This document shows, piece by piece, positions 31,977-42,746 of a stretch of 64,000 bases of DNA. The stretch comes from Mauremys mutica (lineage: Eukaryota; Chordata; Testudines; Geoemydidae). The stretch covers positions 44,829,563 through 44,893,562 of the forward strand of contig NC_059080.1 of NCBI RefSeq assembly GCF_020497125.1, written 5' to 3'. Below the pieces are notes generated by a model. It was not told where the DNA came from. It searched no databases and was given only the letters and a program-made list of their open reading frames with translations. Within the stretch, counting starts at the first letter, position 1. Each line of letters opens with the position of its first letter. The position numbers were made by a program, and so were the translations under genes.

Positions 31977-32604
31977 ATCACCCCTTTGACTGGAAACTTA
32001 CCTGAATGTTCCTATTAGCCCTTCCCGAGCCTCCTGAGTGAAAACCACTGGCATTCCATGCAGGGTTCTGCAGCCCGAAAGAACTGAAATGACTTTCATT
32101 CTCCTGTAGCTATCTGATCCAGCTGTGCAGAAGATCCCTGACCATCACGGAACGACAGGGCCTGGCATCTCATGGAGCCACCCGCACCTCTGCTGAGTGA
32201 GTACCAAGCAGATGTAGGGCACTGGCGTTTGGCCCAGTGATGACCGCCGGAGCCAGGCACACAAGGATCAGGCTCACCGATTGAACACAGGGCAAATGAT
32301 CGGAACCTAGGACTATCTGACGAGGGACAGTGAGTCATGCACTACTTTGTTTACACCTGCTAAGTAAGTCTGGGTTAAACCATTCCCCCTGCAGACAGGA
32401 CATGGGCAGCACAGTGAAAAGGGTGTGTGCCGTGTGTCCAGTATCACAATGGCAGGGAAAGAACCAGAAGGGCTATTACAGCATCTCCCACTCAGCCCTA
32501 CTCAGGAGGAAGGGTAGCGGAATTTGTCCTGAGGACGTTCACAGCCACCAGAGATACTTGCCATGCATCTGCCAGGATGAGAAAAGGTTGGTCACTTCCG
32601 CTTA

Positions 32605-32723
32605 GGGTTACCAGATAGCAACTGTGAAAAAACGTGCCAGGGGTTGCAGGCTAATAGGTGCCTATATAAGAAAAAGGCCCAGAAAATGGGATGTCCCTTT
32701 AAAAATGAGACATCTGGTCAGGC
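32605..32723. mobile_element. Second copy of the TA-flanked MITE family
   Basis: GGGTTACCAGATA at the left and CATCTGGTCAGGC at the right, again inside TA dinucleotides. It shares 'ggtgcctatataag' with the copy 700 bases upstream. Confidence 0.55.
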
Positions 32724-35700
32724 TACTTTCGCTGGACCCCAGATGTGACTATTCCTGCCACAGGGATGGAGGGGATGGGCAGCCTGCCAGCAATTAACTA
32801 CCTAGAAGAGAACAGACTCTTTGCCTGGGCTGAGAGAGGTTCTGTTCTTTGCCTGCTGGGGTTGGGACATTCAGGGCTCATGTTTTCAAGGGTTTCTCCA
32901 CAACTACTGGAGCTGGACATGCACTTGTTTCTTAACGGAGGCGGAGCCGTTCTGGTGATCACCTGACTCCAGCAGCTGAGGCGCAAAGGAAGAGACCAAA
33001 TGCTGCAGGAGCTGACACCACTGCACACTCAGTGGGGGGAAGTTCCCACAGGCCCCATACAGCTCTCTTTGAAGCTAATGGAGAGGCTGCAGCTGCCTCA
33101 GATGGGATCAGTTGACTCCTGCTGACTGGAGTTTATGATGCAGAGTGGTTTTAAAAGCACATTTCTCATGACCACTCTCCTTCCCGCTCCGGTGCCGCCT
33201 GCACACAGGACTGAGAACTCAGTGGAGTAGGCAGGGATTACTGAGCAATGGTGCTATTTATAACTAGCTGCTCTTTTAATATTTTTCCAGCCAATGATTG
33301 GTTCTGCTGTTTGCGGAGAGATAAAGAGACCATTTTTGCTACATGGGGGGTTATTTTTAAACTCTGATGCAGATGGAAGTCGTGAGAGGGCAAGAGACAC
33401 TGAGAGTCTCTTGCTTTTGGCTTTCTTTGCTCAGGACAGTCAGACACTGGAAGGGGAAATATGAAAGGATATTGGAAAAGGCGGGAGGGTTTCCAAGGAG
33501 GAGATGCTGCCAGGAAGGAGAGAGGAAGTTGGAGGTTTCAGGAAAAGCACTGTTTTTTCTAAAGCAATAACAACACTCAGCACCCAGGAGTCAGGCCAGC
33601 CAGGACATGAGTTCCAGCACTTTTCATTAGCTGCACAAGCAGCGGAAATACCAAGCTCACATTGTGCATGCTCAAGGACCAACTCTGGGCATTAGCCTAT
33701 CTGCTTCAATGCTAACTTTACATCATCGTATTTGCATAGTCTCTGCAATTCTCCTAAGGTCACCTCTTCCTCTAGCAGGATCTCAAGAGCATGACATTTT
33801 ACTGAGAGGGCACCTAGGACACAGCAAGATTGATTAGTCCATGGGGGCAAAGTCAGGAGCAGAACCCAGGATACCTGCCTTCAAATCCCATTCTCCAACC
33901 ACTAAGCCATGTGGCCTTGGAAACTGGGCAGCTCCTTTTATGCTTCACAAGGCTGCATTGTGGCATCCAAAGCTGCTGTCAGCATGTCAGTTCTCTTGCA
34001 GTTGGTGAGACTCTCACACAAAGATTCCCCTGCATCCTGAAGTAGCCTCAGTGTCACCAGATGGCCAGGGCATTGCTCCCTCCAAGGGGGAGAGGCATCT
34101 CAAGCAACAAGTCCCACCCCAAATCCCTCCTTCAGTCCTAGCTTCTAACCCCAGAATCGCTGGATTCATCCTCTCTGCTCATTCCTCTGATCCTGATCCA
34201 GGCCTGAGCAGAGCAAGGAGCTTCAAGTGAATGGGGAGGAGGTGTAGAGGGGAGCAGGGGTGCAGAAGGGGTCAGGCATTGTAGCTTAGTTCTGGGGATA
34301 GCACTGGCACCAGATGAAATCTATAGTGACAGTGCCATCTAGCAAGTGCCAGTGTGAAATAACAACCTACAGATCAGGACAAACTGCCCAGGACAGCAAA
34401 AAAAAGGCACCTGCTCGGGGCAGGGGGTGTCTCACACTTTTTCCACATGGAAAAAACATTGGCATTCTTCCCCAAGAAACAGCTTTGAGGGCTGCCCAGA
34501 ATTGACTGGCAGAGGTGGCACTTCTGCAAATGATCATTCCCTGATGGGCAAGGGATGCTTGGGTGTTTGCTTGAGAAAGAGGCCAGCCTCATACCAAGAT
34601 CTGTGACCTATTAACATGGCACTAATTCCTCCAAGGAGCTAACATGCAGGAAGCATGGCATGTGCAATAGCTGCAGAGTGTGCTGGAAATGCAGGAGCGG
34701 GCTGGAATCAGCAGGCAGCACATATGGGCACAAGACAAGAATAAACTCTCCTGAGTGGAACAAGAATGATCACTGAAACAAATGCACTCCCCATGCAGCG
34801 CTTTAGGCCAAAGGTGCCGAGGAGTTCTGGTGATGGAATCCCACATCTGCAGCTGGAATTGGCTCCATTCGTCCTGAATTAGGGTTGTTCTAACTTGTCA
34901 CTGGCATGTATTTTCTTTTAAAGATTTCGTCATTGTTTCTACCTCTAGAGCAGCACTGACAACACTGCTCTTAAACACAAAGGCTCTACACCACCACCAC
35001 AGAAGAAAGAAATGAAAAAGAACCCTTGTCAAATACGAGTACTGAATTGCTTGCTACAGTTATGCAAGTTTTTGAATAAACACCAAATTCCTTCCCTTCC
35101 GGTACATGGGCCCAAGCGTGGAACGCTGTATTTAACGGCGCATCCAGTGAGAGAAAATTATTCCAAAGTAACTTAGTCATCAATTGATGGGAAAATGTGT
35201 GCAATAAAGGAACGGTGAATATGATCTTGCCAGCTCTTGAATGCATGTTTTGTCTCTGCCAGCCTGATTCATGGATCTATTTTTGCCATTTTACCTGGGA
35301 TAAATTTGTTGATTTCAAGAGTAAATCAGTAGTAACACAATGGTGAGTCAGATGTACATTATAAACTGCACCCTGGCTTTCCCTGACCCCCAGTGAGTGG
35401 AGAAGTGGGCTCTGGGGGGCACAGGGATCAGAATAGGTAGTGGAAGGAAAGAAAGTGCAAATTTGAAGAAATCATACCATTCTGCAGGCATGTGTCAATA
35501 CCATCCAAAGTCTGGCAGGAACCCAGGCAGGCAGGCTGTATCTCGCCATCCACCCAGCTGATGGACAGGCTGTCAGGCTCCATGGGATTCCTGGCTTCCC
35601 AGGTCAGGCGGTCATGGAGCTGGGCTCCCGGGCTCCCTGGCCTGCACAGCTCATGAGCTGCCCTGCTCCACAGCACCCCAGGTTGCTTGACTTGCAGGCT

Positions 35701-36990
35701 ATCAAGTTCTTGGTGCCATCCACCTTCCCAGCAGCCCAGCTCTCAGGATGCCCAGCTTGCAGGGTGCTGGAATGCCCAGCTCCTAGCTCCCTGGGGACAC
35801 CCTCAGGCACCCAGCTACCCAGGGAGCCAGAGTTCTCTCCTGTCATCAGCCCTGGGGTTTCCCTCCCCGATCCCATCTATGACACAGAAGGAAGGGGCAG
35901 CACATGAGATGGGGCTGGCAGTAGTGGCACCAGTGTGTTGCCGAATCAGCATGTTCCCTTTCAGGCAACATTTTCAGATTCAATGTTTTGTTCCAATTCA
36001 GAACAAAACAAAATCTCGAACACTCAGAACTTCCTGTGGGATGGAAATTCGGTGTCCCTGCCAGCTTGGCTCAGCCAGGATATTTTGCATCCCAAACAAA
36101 ATCTTTCTGTGCAAGTTTGGTTACACGAGCTCTGTCAAGAGCTGGCTTACCACAGAGTGAAACCTTTCCTGCCCATGTCACAGGATGCCCCTTGGAAGGG
36201 GCTAAGCTGGCTTTTTATAGTCCTGTTTTTGCCCTCTAAGTGTCTTTGTTGATACTCACCAAATACTTGTTAATTGGTTTATATTTGTACGGCGTTTTGC
36301 AAACGCAACGTGTTATGTAAGTGCTGAGGGTTATGAGGAATGATTGGCTGGCCCTGTGTGTGTGTGTGTGTAATTAGCTTTGGATGTGTATCCCTTTACT
36401 TGTACTCTTGTGCCTCTGTAAGTACCTAGTACTGTGTCCTCCCACCATGTGTTTAAATACGGGTTGTTCCCCCTATGTCTGGACGTGCACATTTGTGCCT
36501 GGGTGCCCCTGAAACTGTATGTCAGATGTGTGCGTGCCCCCTTGGCTGTATTTGGGTGCATGCCCATGCATCTGTTCCTCTGGGGGTGTATCCTGGCTGC
36601 ATACATGTGCCCGTGTGTGTGTGCGCGTGCACACACCCATGCAGTGTATACTGCTGGGTGTCTTGGCATGTGACTAGTGTTTCCTGCTCCCTGTGGGAGG
36701 GGGAACCAGACTCGCCCCACGTGGACAGGGTCCAACAGCCAGGGTTCATTCATGAAGAGTGTTGACTAAGGAGCTGTTCTATCCAAGGCAGAGGGTTCAG
36801 ATGCTGCCAACACTGTATGTGCTTGCTCCAATAACCCGGCTCCCAGCCAGCTCTCCCCAGAAACCTTTTGCAAAGGCTTTCGTAGTACATCCAGGAGAGC
36901 TTTATGGAAATTTCCGCTCCATCCCCATACACGTTAACAGACTTTTCCAGTAGCTGTACTGGCCAAGAATGCCAGGGCAAATTAATCATT
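32724..36990. other. 4.3 kb mostly unrecognised sequence
   Basis: The longest stretch in the window without an evident large transposon. It contains a MIR-like 3' part at 33800-33915 ('agcagaacccaggatacctgcc'), a (TG)n run at 36355-36371 and a further TG/CA-rich patch at 36600-36640. Frames of 90-160 codons at 35614-36160 and 36331-36753 lack domains. It would be the first place to look for a host exon or regulatory element, but I see no evidence of one. Confidence 0.4.
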
Positions 36991-36999
36991 AAACCCGCT

Positions 37000-37975
37000 T
37001 GCTTTTAAACCATGTGTAATATTTACAAAGGTACACTCACCAGAGATCCCTTCTCCGCCTTAAGGGTCCGGGAGCATGCCTTGGGTGGGTTCGGGAGTTA
37101 CTGGCTCCAGGTCAAGGGTGAGAAACATATCTTGGCTGTTGGGGAAACCGGTTTCTCCGCTTCCTTGCTGTGAGCTATCTTCAATCTCTTCATCATCATC
37201 TTCCTCGTCCCCAAAACCCGCTTCCGTGTTGCGTGATTCTCCATTGATGGAGTCAAAGCACAGGGTTGGGGTAGTGGTGGCTGCACCCCCTAGCATGGCA
37301 TGCAGCTCATCATAGAAGCGACATGTTCGGGGCTCTGATCCAGAGCAGCCGTTTGCCTCTCTGGTTTTTTGGTAGGCTTGCCTGAGTTCCTTAATTTTCA
37401 CGCAGCACTGCTTTGCATCCCTGTTATGGCCTCTGTCCTTAATGCCCTTTGAGACTTTTTCTAATGTTTTGGCACTTCGTTTACTGGAACGGAGTTCAGC
37501 TAGCACGGATTCGTCTCCCCATATGGAAAGCAGATCCCGTACCTCCTGTTCGGTCCATGCTGGAGCTCTTTTGTGATCCTGGGACTCCATCATGGTTACC
37601 TGTGCTGATGAGATCTGCACTCACCTGTATCTTGCCATGCTGGCCAAACAGGAAATGAGATTCAAAAGTTCACAGGCCTTTTCCTGTCTACCTGGCCAGT
37701 GCATCTGAGTTGAGAGCGCTGTCCAGAGCGGTCACAATGGAGCACTCTGAGATAGCTCGCGGAGGCCAATACTGTCGAATTGCATCCACACTATCCCAAA
37801 TTCGACCCGGCAAGGCCGATTTCAGCGCTAATCCCCTCGTTGGAGGTGGAGTAAAGAAATCAATGTAAAGAGCCCTTTAAGTCGAAAAAAAAGGCTTCGT
37901 CATGTGGATGGGTCCAGGCTTAAATCGAGGTAACGCTGCTAAATTTGACCTAAAAACGTAGTGTAGACCAGGCCC
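37000..37975 (-). mobile_element. PIF/Harbinger-type element fragment with Myb ORF
   Basis: The right end reads AGTGTAGACCAGGCC, the same terminus as the MITE at 28922. The left end is not identified. The unit carries the Myb-like ORF but no DDE nuclease ORF, so it is a partial or deleted element. PIF/Harbinger transposons characteristically encode a separate Myb-like DNA-binding protein beside the transposase. Confidence 0.6.
37060..37593 (-). CDS. Myb/SANT-like DNA-binding protein, Harbinger type
   Basis: An intact frame of 177 codons from ATG-ATG (37593) to TAA (37060-37062). The N-terminal domain (about residues 8-95) has the trihelical Myb/SANT-like pattern: 'WTEQEVRDLLSIW', a middle Lys-rich helix and 'QCCVKIKELRQAYQK'. 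A Cys/Asn linker, an acidic stretch (EEDDDEEIEDSS) and a Pro/Glu tail follow. Such proteins, annotated in turtles as Myb/SANT-like or SCAN-29-like, derive from PIF/Harbinger elements and help bring transposase to DNA. A splice-donor-like CTGGTGAGTG lies about 30 bases past the stop. It is open and well preserved; domestication is possible but unproven. Confidence 0.75.
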   Translation of the reverse strand: MMESQDHKRAPAWTEQEVRDLLSIWGDESVLAELRSSKRSAKTLEKVSKGIKDRGHNRDAKQCCVKIKELRQAYQKTREANGCSGSEPRTCRFYDELHAMLGGAATTTPTLCFDSINGESRNTEAGFGDEEDDDEEIEDSSQQGSGETGFPNSQDMFLTLDLEPVTPEPTQGMLPDP

Positions 37976-38504
37976 CAGTGATTTAGGCAGGAATTGGATC
38001 GACAGTGACACTTACAAGGGCAACTGGCTGAACAGCTATGGCTCTTAACAAGCATCTTAATTGTCAATTAGCCACTTATTGGGGTAACCAGTTTTATGAA
38101 TAAATGTTGTTTCATTCATAAAACTTTACTTATGAAGTTACATTAATAAAGTGAACAATTAAAAACAATTTCATTCATCAGTTCTACAAGGGCAGGGGTG
38201 TAGACTTCAAAGTGATGACCAGAGTGGCTAGAACAGGCATTGTGGGACACTTCCTGGAGGCTGATCAGAGCGCATTAATAGACCAGGGCATCCAAACTGG
38301 CACTGTGGCGCTCCAGCCAGGGCACAGCAAGATCTATGTTTCTCGTGGAGGTGGATTACCAGGGGCGCTCCAGCCGCGGAGTCTGAGCGCTCTATGTGCC
38401 TTGCCAGTGTGGACACCTCAGGAGTTAGGGTGCCCGGGGCTGATTTAATGCACTCCAACTTGGACCTCAGAGAGACAAGACCTAAGAGAGACTGATATTT
38501 TGCC
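37976..38504. other. unassigned sequence before the CR1
   Basis: 38170-38450 contains phrases such as 'tgatgaccagagtggctagaacaggcattgtgggacac' that look like a cut-down DNA transposon. I could not find its ends. Confidence 0.35.
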
Positions 38505-39783
38505 TCCAAAATTGCACACAGACAATCCAGGAAGTTTTTGGAAAGTGTAGGAGACAATTTCCTGGTCCAAGTGCTGGAGGAACCAACTAGGGGCAGAGCT
38601 CTTCTTGACCTGCTGCTCACAAACTGAGAAGAATTAGTAGGGGAAGCAAAAGTGGATGGGAACCTAGGAGGCAGTGACCATGAGATGGTTGAGTTCAGGA
38701 TCCTGACACAAGGAAGAAAGGAGAGCAGCAGAATATAGACCCTGGACTTCAGAAAAGCAGACTTTGACTCCCTCAGGGAATTGATGGGCAGGATACCCTG
38801 GGAGAATAACATGAGGGGGAAAGGAGTCCAGGAGAGCTGGCTGTATTTTAAAGAATCCTTATGGAGGTTGCAGGAACAAACCACCCCAATGTGTAGAAAG
38901 AATAGTAAATATGGCAGGCGACCAGCTTGGCTTAACAGTGAAATCCTTGCCAATCTTAAACACAAAAAAGAAGCTTACAAGAACTGGAAGATTGGACAAA
39001 TGACCAGGGAGGAGTATAAAAATATTGCCCAGGCATGCAGGAGTGAAATCAGGAAGGCCAAATCACACTTGGAGTTGCAGCTAGCAAGAGATGTTAAGAG
39101 TAACAAGAAGGGTTTCTTCAGGTATATTAGTAACAAGAAGAAGGTCAAGGAAAGTGTGGGCCCCTTACTGAATGAAGGAGGCAACCTAGTGACAAAGGAT
39201 GTGGAAAAAGCTCATGTACTCAATGATTTTTTTGCCTCTGTTTTCACAAACAAGGTCAGCTCCCAGACTACTGCACTGGGCAGCACAGTATGGGGAGGAG
39301 GTGACCAGTCCTCTGTGGAGAAAGAAGTGGTTCAGGACTATTTAGAAAAGCTGGATGAGCACAAGTCCATGGGGCTAGATGCACTGCATCCGAGGGTGCT
39401 AAAGGAGTTGACGGATGTGATTGCAGAGTCATTGGCCATTATCTTTGAAAACTCATGGTGATCAGGGGAGGTCCTGGATGATTGGAAAAAGGCTAATGTA
39501 GTGCCTATTTTTAAAAAAGGGAAGAAGGAGAATCCAGGGAACTACAGGCCAGTCAGCCTCACCTCAGTCCCTGGAAAAATCATGGAGAAGATCCTCAAGG
39601 AATCAATTCTGAAGCACTTGGAGGAGAGGAAGTGATCAGGAACAGTCAGCATGGATTCACCAAAGTCAAGTTATGCCTGACTAACTTAATTGCCTTCTAT
39701 GAGGAGATAATTGGGTCTGTAGATGAGGGGAAAGCAGTGGATGTGTTATTCCTTGACTTTAGAAAAGCTTTTGATATGGTCTC

Positions 39784-40445
39784 TGTAACAGGGTGGTACT
39801 CACCCCTGCCGCGCCTCCTGCTGGTCGGTCCCGGAATGTCCCTCGGTCCGGCCCTGGAGCGCCCCCGGCAGGCTGGTGACCCGCCCGCTCTCTGGCCCCG
39901 GCGTCCCTCCCTGGACCCGGTGCCCGCTATCTATAATTGGGTCTCCCCCTTCCAGGGGAACCCCACGCTACTATCCCCGCCTTGCCTCAGTAGTGGCTAC
40001 TGACAGTCATGGTCTAGCCCCACACCCTGGGGCAGACTGCAGTATCAGCCCACTCATCACAGGCAAAGGGGGTTTGGACCTGCTGCTTCGTCCTACCCCT
40101 GGGCTGCCCTCTGCAACCCACCGTACCTATGGCCCTTCGCTAGGCCGCAGCCTGGGGCTGTCCTGGCTAGAGCTTCCCTGGCTCCTTAGCCTATCCCCCA
40201 GCTCTGCTTCCCTCAGGTATCTAGCCTCCAGCTAAGCAGCCAGGCCCATCCCTCTCTGCAGGCAGAGAGAGACTCTCTCTGGGCTCTAGCTTCCCTGCCT
40301 CTTATAAGCCCCAGGGCTTCAGTTTGGGGCGTGGCCCCAGCTGCAGCCACTTTCCCCATCAGCCCAGCCTCCAGCCACAGCTCTCAAGCCCTGCCAGGCT
40401 GCTTTCTAAAGCCCTCAGGGCCGGAGCAGGGTCCACCCTGCTACA
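39784..40445 (-). repeat. 3' LTR of the Gag-only element
   Basis: 662 bp. The sequence is GC-rich with an internal CTTATAAG (40302-40309, TATA-like) on the minus strand. Confidence 0.93.
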
Positions 40446-40458
40446 CACCCTCCCCCTC
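40446..40458 (-). other. Polypurine tract of the Gag-only element
   Basis: GAGGGGGAGGGTG on the minus strand abuts the 3' LTR. Confidence 0.8.
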
Positions 40459-40490
40459 AAGAACCGCTCCACCGGGGGAGGCAGGGTGCT

Positions 40491-40975
40491 CTACCGGCCC
40501 AGGCTTCTCCTTAGCTGGACCCGCAGGGAGTCTCTTTCTCTCCGCAGGCCCTCTATTTCTCGGAGAAGCCTGTCCACTTCCCTCAGGTTCTGGGTCCTCA
40601 CCGCAGACCTCCCCGGTCCCCTGTGGGCTTCCCCACGCGTTTGGGTCCCCATGTCGGCCCTCCCGGCCGTTGTCTGGGTCCCCCGCTCACGGCGAGGCTT
40701 TACCGGCCCGTCCCCCCTTTTCCCCAGGGGCCCTTGCTCCCTGAGAGGGGACGGAGTATGGGAGAGGAAGCATGCTCGCTGCCTCTCCCCTGCCTCAGCC
40801 CCTGTGTTGTGGGCTTTGGCCCGGGCTTTGGGAGGCTTATGAGGGCACAGTCTTTTTATGTGTCCCTGCTCCCCACACGCCCAACAAGTTCGGAGGCCCC
40901 CTGTTAACTTCACCAGGGGCACTCGAGTCTGGTAGGGACACTCCCTCCTTAAAACCCCCACCCCTGGGGATCATA
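40491..40975 (-). CDS. Gag-like second frame: fourth zinc knuckle, TQT motifs
   Basis: This open frame overlaps the end of the first frame and is in the -1 register to it. From the internal ATG at 40961 it codes 156 residues. It holds a CCHC knuckle (CWACGEQGHIKRLC, residues 26-39), two TQT motifs (95-97 and 105-107) and a terminal heptad region ('REVDRLLREIEGLRRERDSL', about 127-150) that should form a coiled coil. Because it continues the pattern of the first frame (knuckle, TQT, coiled coil), it was probably one protein, either fused by a -1 shift or separated by an indel at the G5T4 run. Confidence 0.75.
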
Positions 40976-42013
40976 GGGCCTTCTGGCCTGTGCGGCCCGG
41001 AGGTGTCCTGCCAGCCGTGCCTGCTTCTCTTCACTGTCCTTCAGTTTGCAGGCCAGGGCTTCGTTCTCCTGGTGGACCTTTCGGAGCTCTGTTACGGCCG
41101 TCTTCCACGCCTGCTCCGTGGCTGAGTCCCCCAGGCCCTCTTCCCTCAGGGTCTGGGTTCCGGTGGTGGTCTGTCCCAGCACCACCTGGGTCCATTTAGT
41201 TTCGTGGACCAGTCTCTCCTGGGCCCCAGCCTCCTGCTGGGCCCACTCTGTTTGGGTCTCCTCATTAATGACCTCCCTGGTGCTGGTCTGGGTCTGACCC
41301 TCTCGCAGGGTCCCCACCGTCCCAGCTGCGGTCTTCACCACCTCCCCTGGGTGGTCCACTGGCCGGTCAGCCACTCTCTCGGCTGCCGCCAACTGTGTTA
41401 CCCTCGCCACTAGGGGGCAGTCCTTCTTCAGGTGGCCCTGCTCCCGGCAATGCCAACAGGCTCCCCGCCTCGGTGTTGCCCGGGCCCCCTGCTTCTTCCC
41501 ACTGTCCCTCCCTAGGCCAACCCCTCCTGGGTTGCCCTGGGTCGTGTTCCTCGGGGCCAGGCAGTCCCGCCAAAAGTGGCCCCGCCTCTCACAGGCCCAA
41601 CACACCCGCAGCCGCCTGGGTTCCCTCTCCCAGCGTGCTGTCTGAGGGACTGGGTTTCGTCCCAATCTGGGGTGAGGCCCCCTGCCCCCAGCCCCATAGG
41701 GACAGTCTCTTTTTATGTGCCCACTCCTGGCACAGACAAAACAAGTCCGTCTTTCTGCCCTAGGCCTTCTGGCCCTAGGGCCGGGCTCCTCCCGTGGCCC
41801 TCGGCGGTCCCTCCTGAAAACCTGCCGCAGGAGTTTCTGCATGGCCCGCTGTTCCTCCACCAGCTGGGCCAACTGTCCTTGGAGGGCCCATCGCGCCTCC
41901 TGTAGTCCCCGTGGGTCGTCAGTCCCCTTCCTCTGGGGTGCTGACTCCCAACCCCACCCAGGGACTACACCTGGAGTCTCCACCAAGAAGACCCCGGGAT
42001 AACAGGGATCCAT
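40949..42013 (-). CDS. Gag-like nucleocapsid protein with three CCHC knuckles
   Basis: 354 codons from the first in-frame ATG (42013) to TAA (40949). An N-terminal region without a known matrix domain is followed by a short coiled coil (residues about 36-65). Then come zinc knuckles of form Cx2Cx4Hx4C at 91-104, 138-151 and 186-199, basic linkers, TQT motifs at 241-243, 253-255 and 286-288, and a Glu/Lys coiled coil (about 300-343). Knuckles of this type bind RNA in retroviral nucleocapsids; the protein probably packages the element's RNA. No capsid-like major homology region is recognisable by eye. The frame could extend 17 codons upstream without an ATG. Confidence 0.82.
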   Translation of the reverse strand: MDPCYPGVFLVETPGVVPGWGWESAPQRKGTDDPRGLQEARWALQGQLAQLVEEQRAMQKLLRQVFRRDRRGPREEPGPRARRPRAERRTCFVCARSGHIKRDCPYGAGGRGPHPRLGRNPVPQTARWEREPRRLRVCWACERRGHFWRDCLAPRNTTQGNPGGVGLGRDSGKKQGARATPRRGACWHCREQGHLKKDCPLVARVTQLAAAERVADRPVDHPGEVVKTAAGTVGTLREGQTQTSTREVINEETQTEWAQQEAGAQERLVHETKWTQVVLGQTTTGTQTLREEGLGDSATEQAWKTAVTELRKVHQENEALACKLKDSEEKQARLAGHLRAAQARRPYDPQGWGF

Positions 42014-42065
42014 CACTCCTTTAGGTTCCCTGCCCTGGCCCCTTATATCAGGGGCGGTTCTCACG

Positions 42066-42083
42066 GTCCCTGGTCAGGTGCCA
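42066..42083 (-). other. Primer-binding-site-like sequence of the Gag-only element
   Basis: TGGCACCTGACCAGGGAC lies one base after the 5' LTR on the minus strand and starts TGG, as needed to pair with a tRNA CCA end. It matches the tRNA-Lys3 primer site at 15 of 18 positions. The true primer tRNA is unproven. Confidence 0.65.
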
Positions 42084-42084
42084 C

Positions 42085-42746
42085 TGTAACAGGGTGGTAC
42101 TCACCCCTGCCGCGCCTCCTGCTGGTCGGTCCCGGAATGTCCCTCGGTCCGGCCCTGGAGCGCCCCCGGCAGGCTGGTGACCCGCCCGTTCTCTGGCCCC
42201 GGCGTCCCTCCCTGGACCCGGTGCCCGCTATCTATAATTGGGTCTCCCCCTCCCAGGGGAACCCCACGCTACTATCCCCGCCTTGCCTCAGTAGTGGCTA
42301 CTGACAGTCATGGTCTAGCCCCACACCCTGGGGCAGACTGCAGTATCAGCCCACTCATCACAGGCAAAGGGGGTTTGGACCTGCTGCTTCGTCCTACCCC
42401 TGGGCTGCCCTCTGCAACCCACCGTACCTATGGCCCTTCGCTAGGCCGCAGCCTGGGGCTGTCCTGGCTAGAGCTTCCCTGGCTCCTTAGCCTATCCCCC
42501 AGCTCTGCTTCCCTCAGGTATCTAGCCTCCAGCTAAGCAGCCAGGCCCATCCCTCTCTGCAGGCAGAGAGAGACTCTTTCTGGGCTCTAGCTTCCCTGCC
42601 TCTTATAAGCCCCAGGGCTTCAGTTTGGGGCGTGGCCCCAGCTGCAGCCACTTTCCCCATCAGCCCAGCCTCCAGCCACAGCTCTCAAGCCCTGCCAGGC
42701 TGCTTTCTAAAGCCCTCAGGGCCGGAGCAGGGTCCACCCTGCTACA
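42085..42746 (-). repeat. 5' LTR of the Gag-only element
   Basis: 662 bp. It contains the TATA-like CTTATAAG at 42602-42609 on the minus strand and would drive transcription of the Gag frame. Confidence 0.93.

Larger units (their letters stand above)
39784..42746 (-). mobile_element. Gag-only LTR retrotransposon, 2,963 bp
   Basis: Two 662-bp LTRs (TG...CA) differ at about three positions by eye. The target duplication is GTCTC (39779-39783 and 42747-42751). On the minus strand there is a primer-site-like sequence next to the 5' LTR and a purine tract next to the 3' LTR. The 1.64-kb interior encodes zinc-knuckle Gag-like sequence in two overlapping frames and nothing resembling protease, RT, RNase H or integrase. 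This is a structurally complete but non-autonomous retroelement. Its near-identical LTRs show it moved recently, so the enzymes came from a partner. Confidence 0.92.

Noticed and set aside
36331..36753. 140-codon His/Thr-rich minus-strand frame
   Set aside because: Arises from TG/CA dinucleotide-rich sequence; no domain.
40324..40842. Plus-strand frames of 94-172 codons across the Gag-only element
   Set aside because: Antisense shadows of the zinc-knuckle frames; the minus strand has the motifs, primer site and purine tract.
40491..42064. Possibility that the CCHC protein is a host or domesticated gene
   Set aside because: It is bounded by near-identical LTRs with a 5-bp duplication and sits inside a CR1, so it is a recent mobile element.
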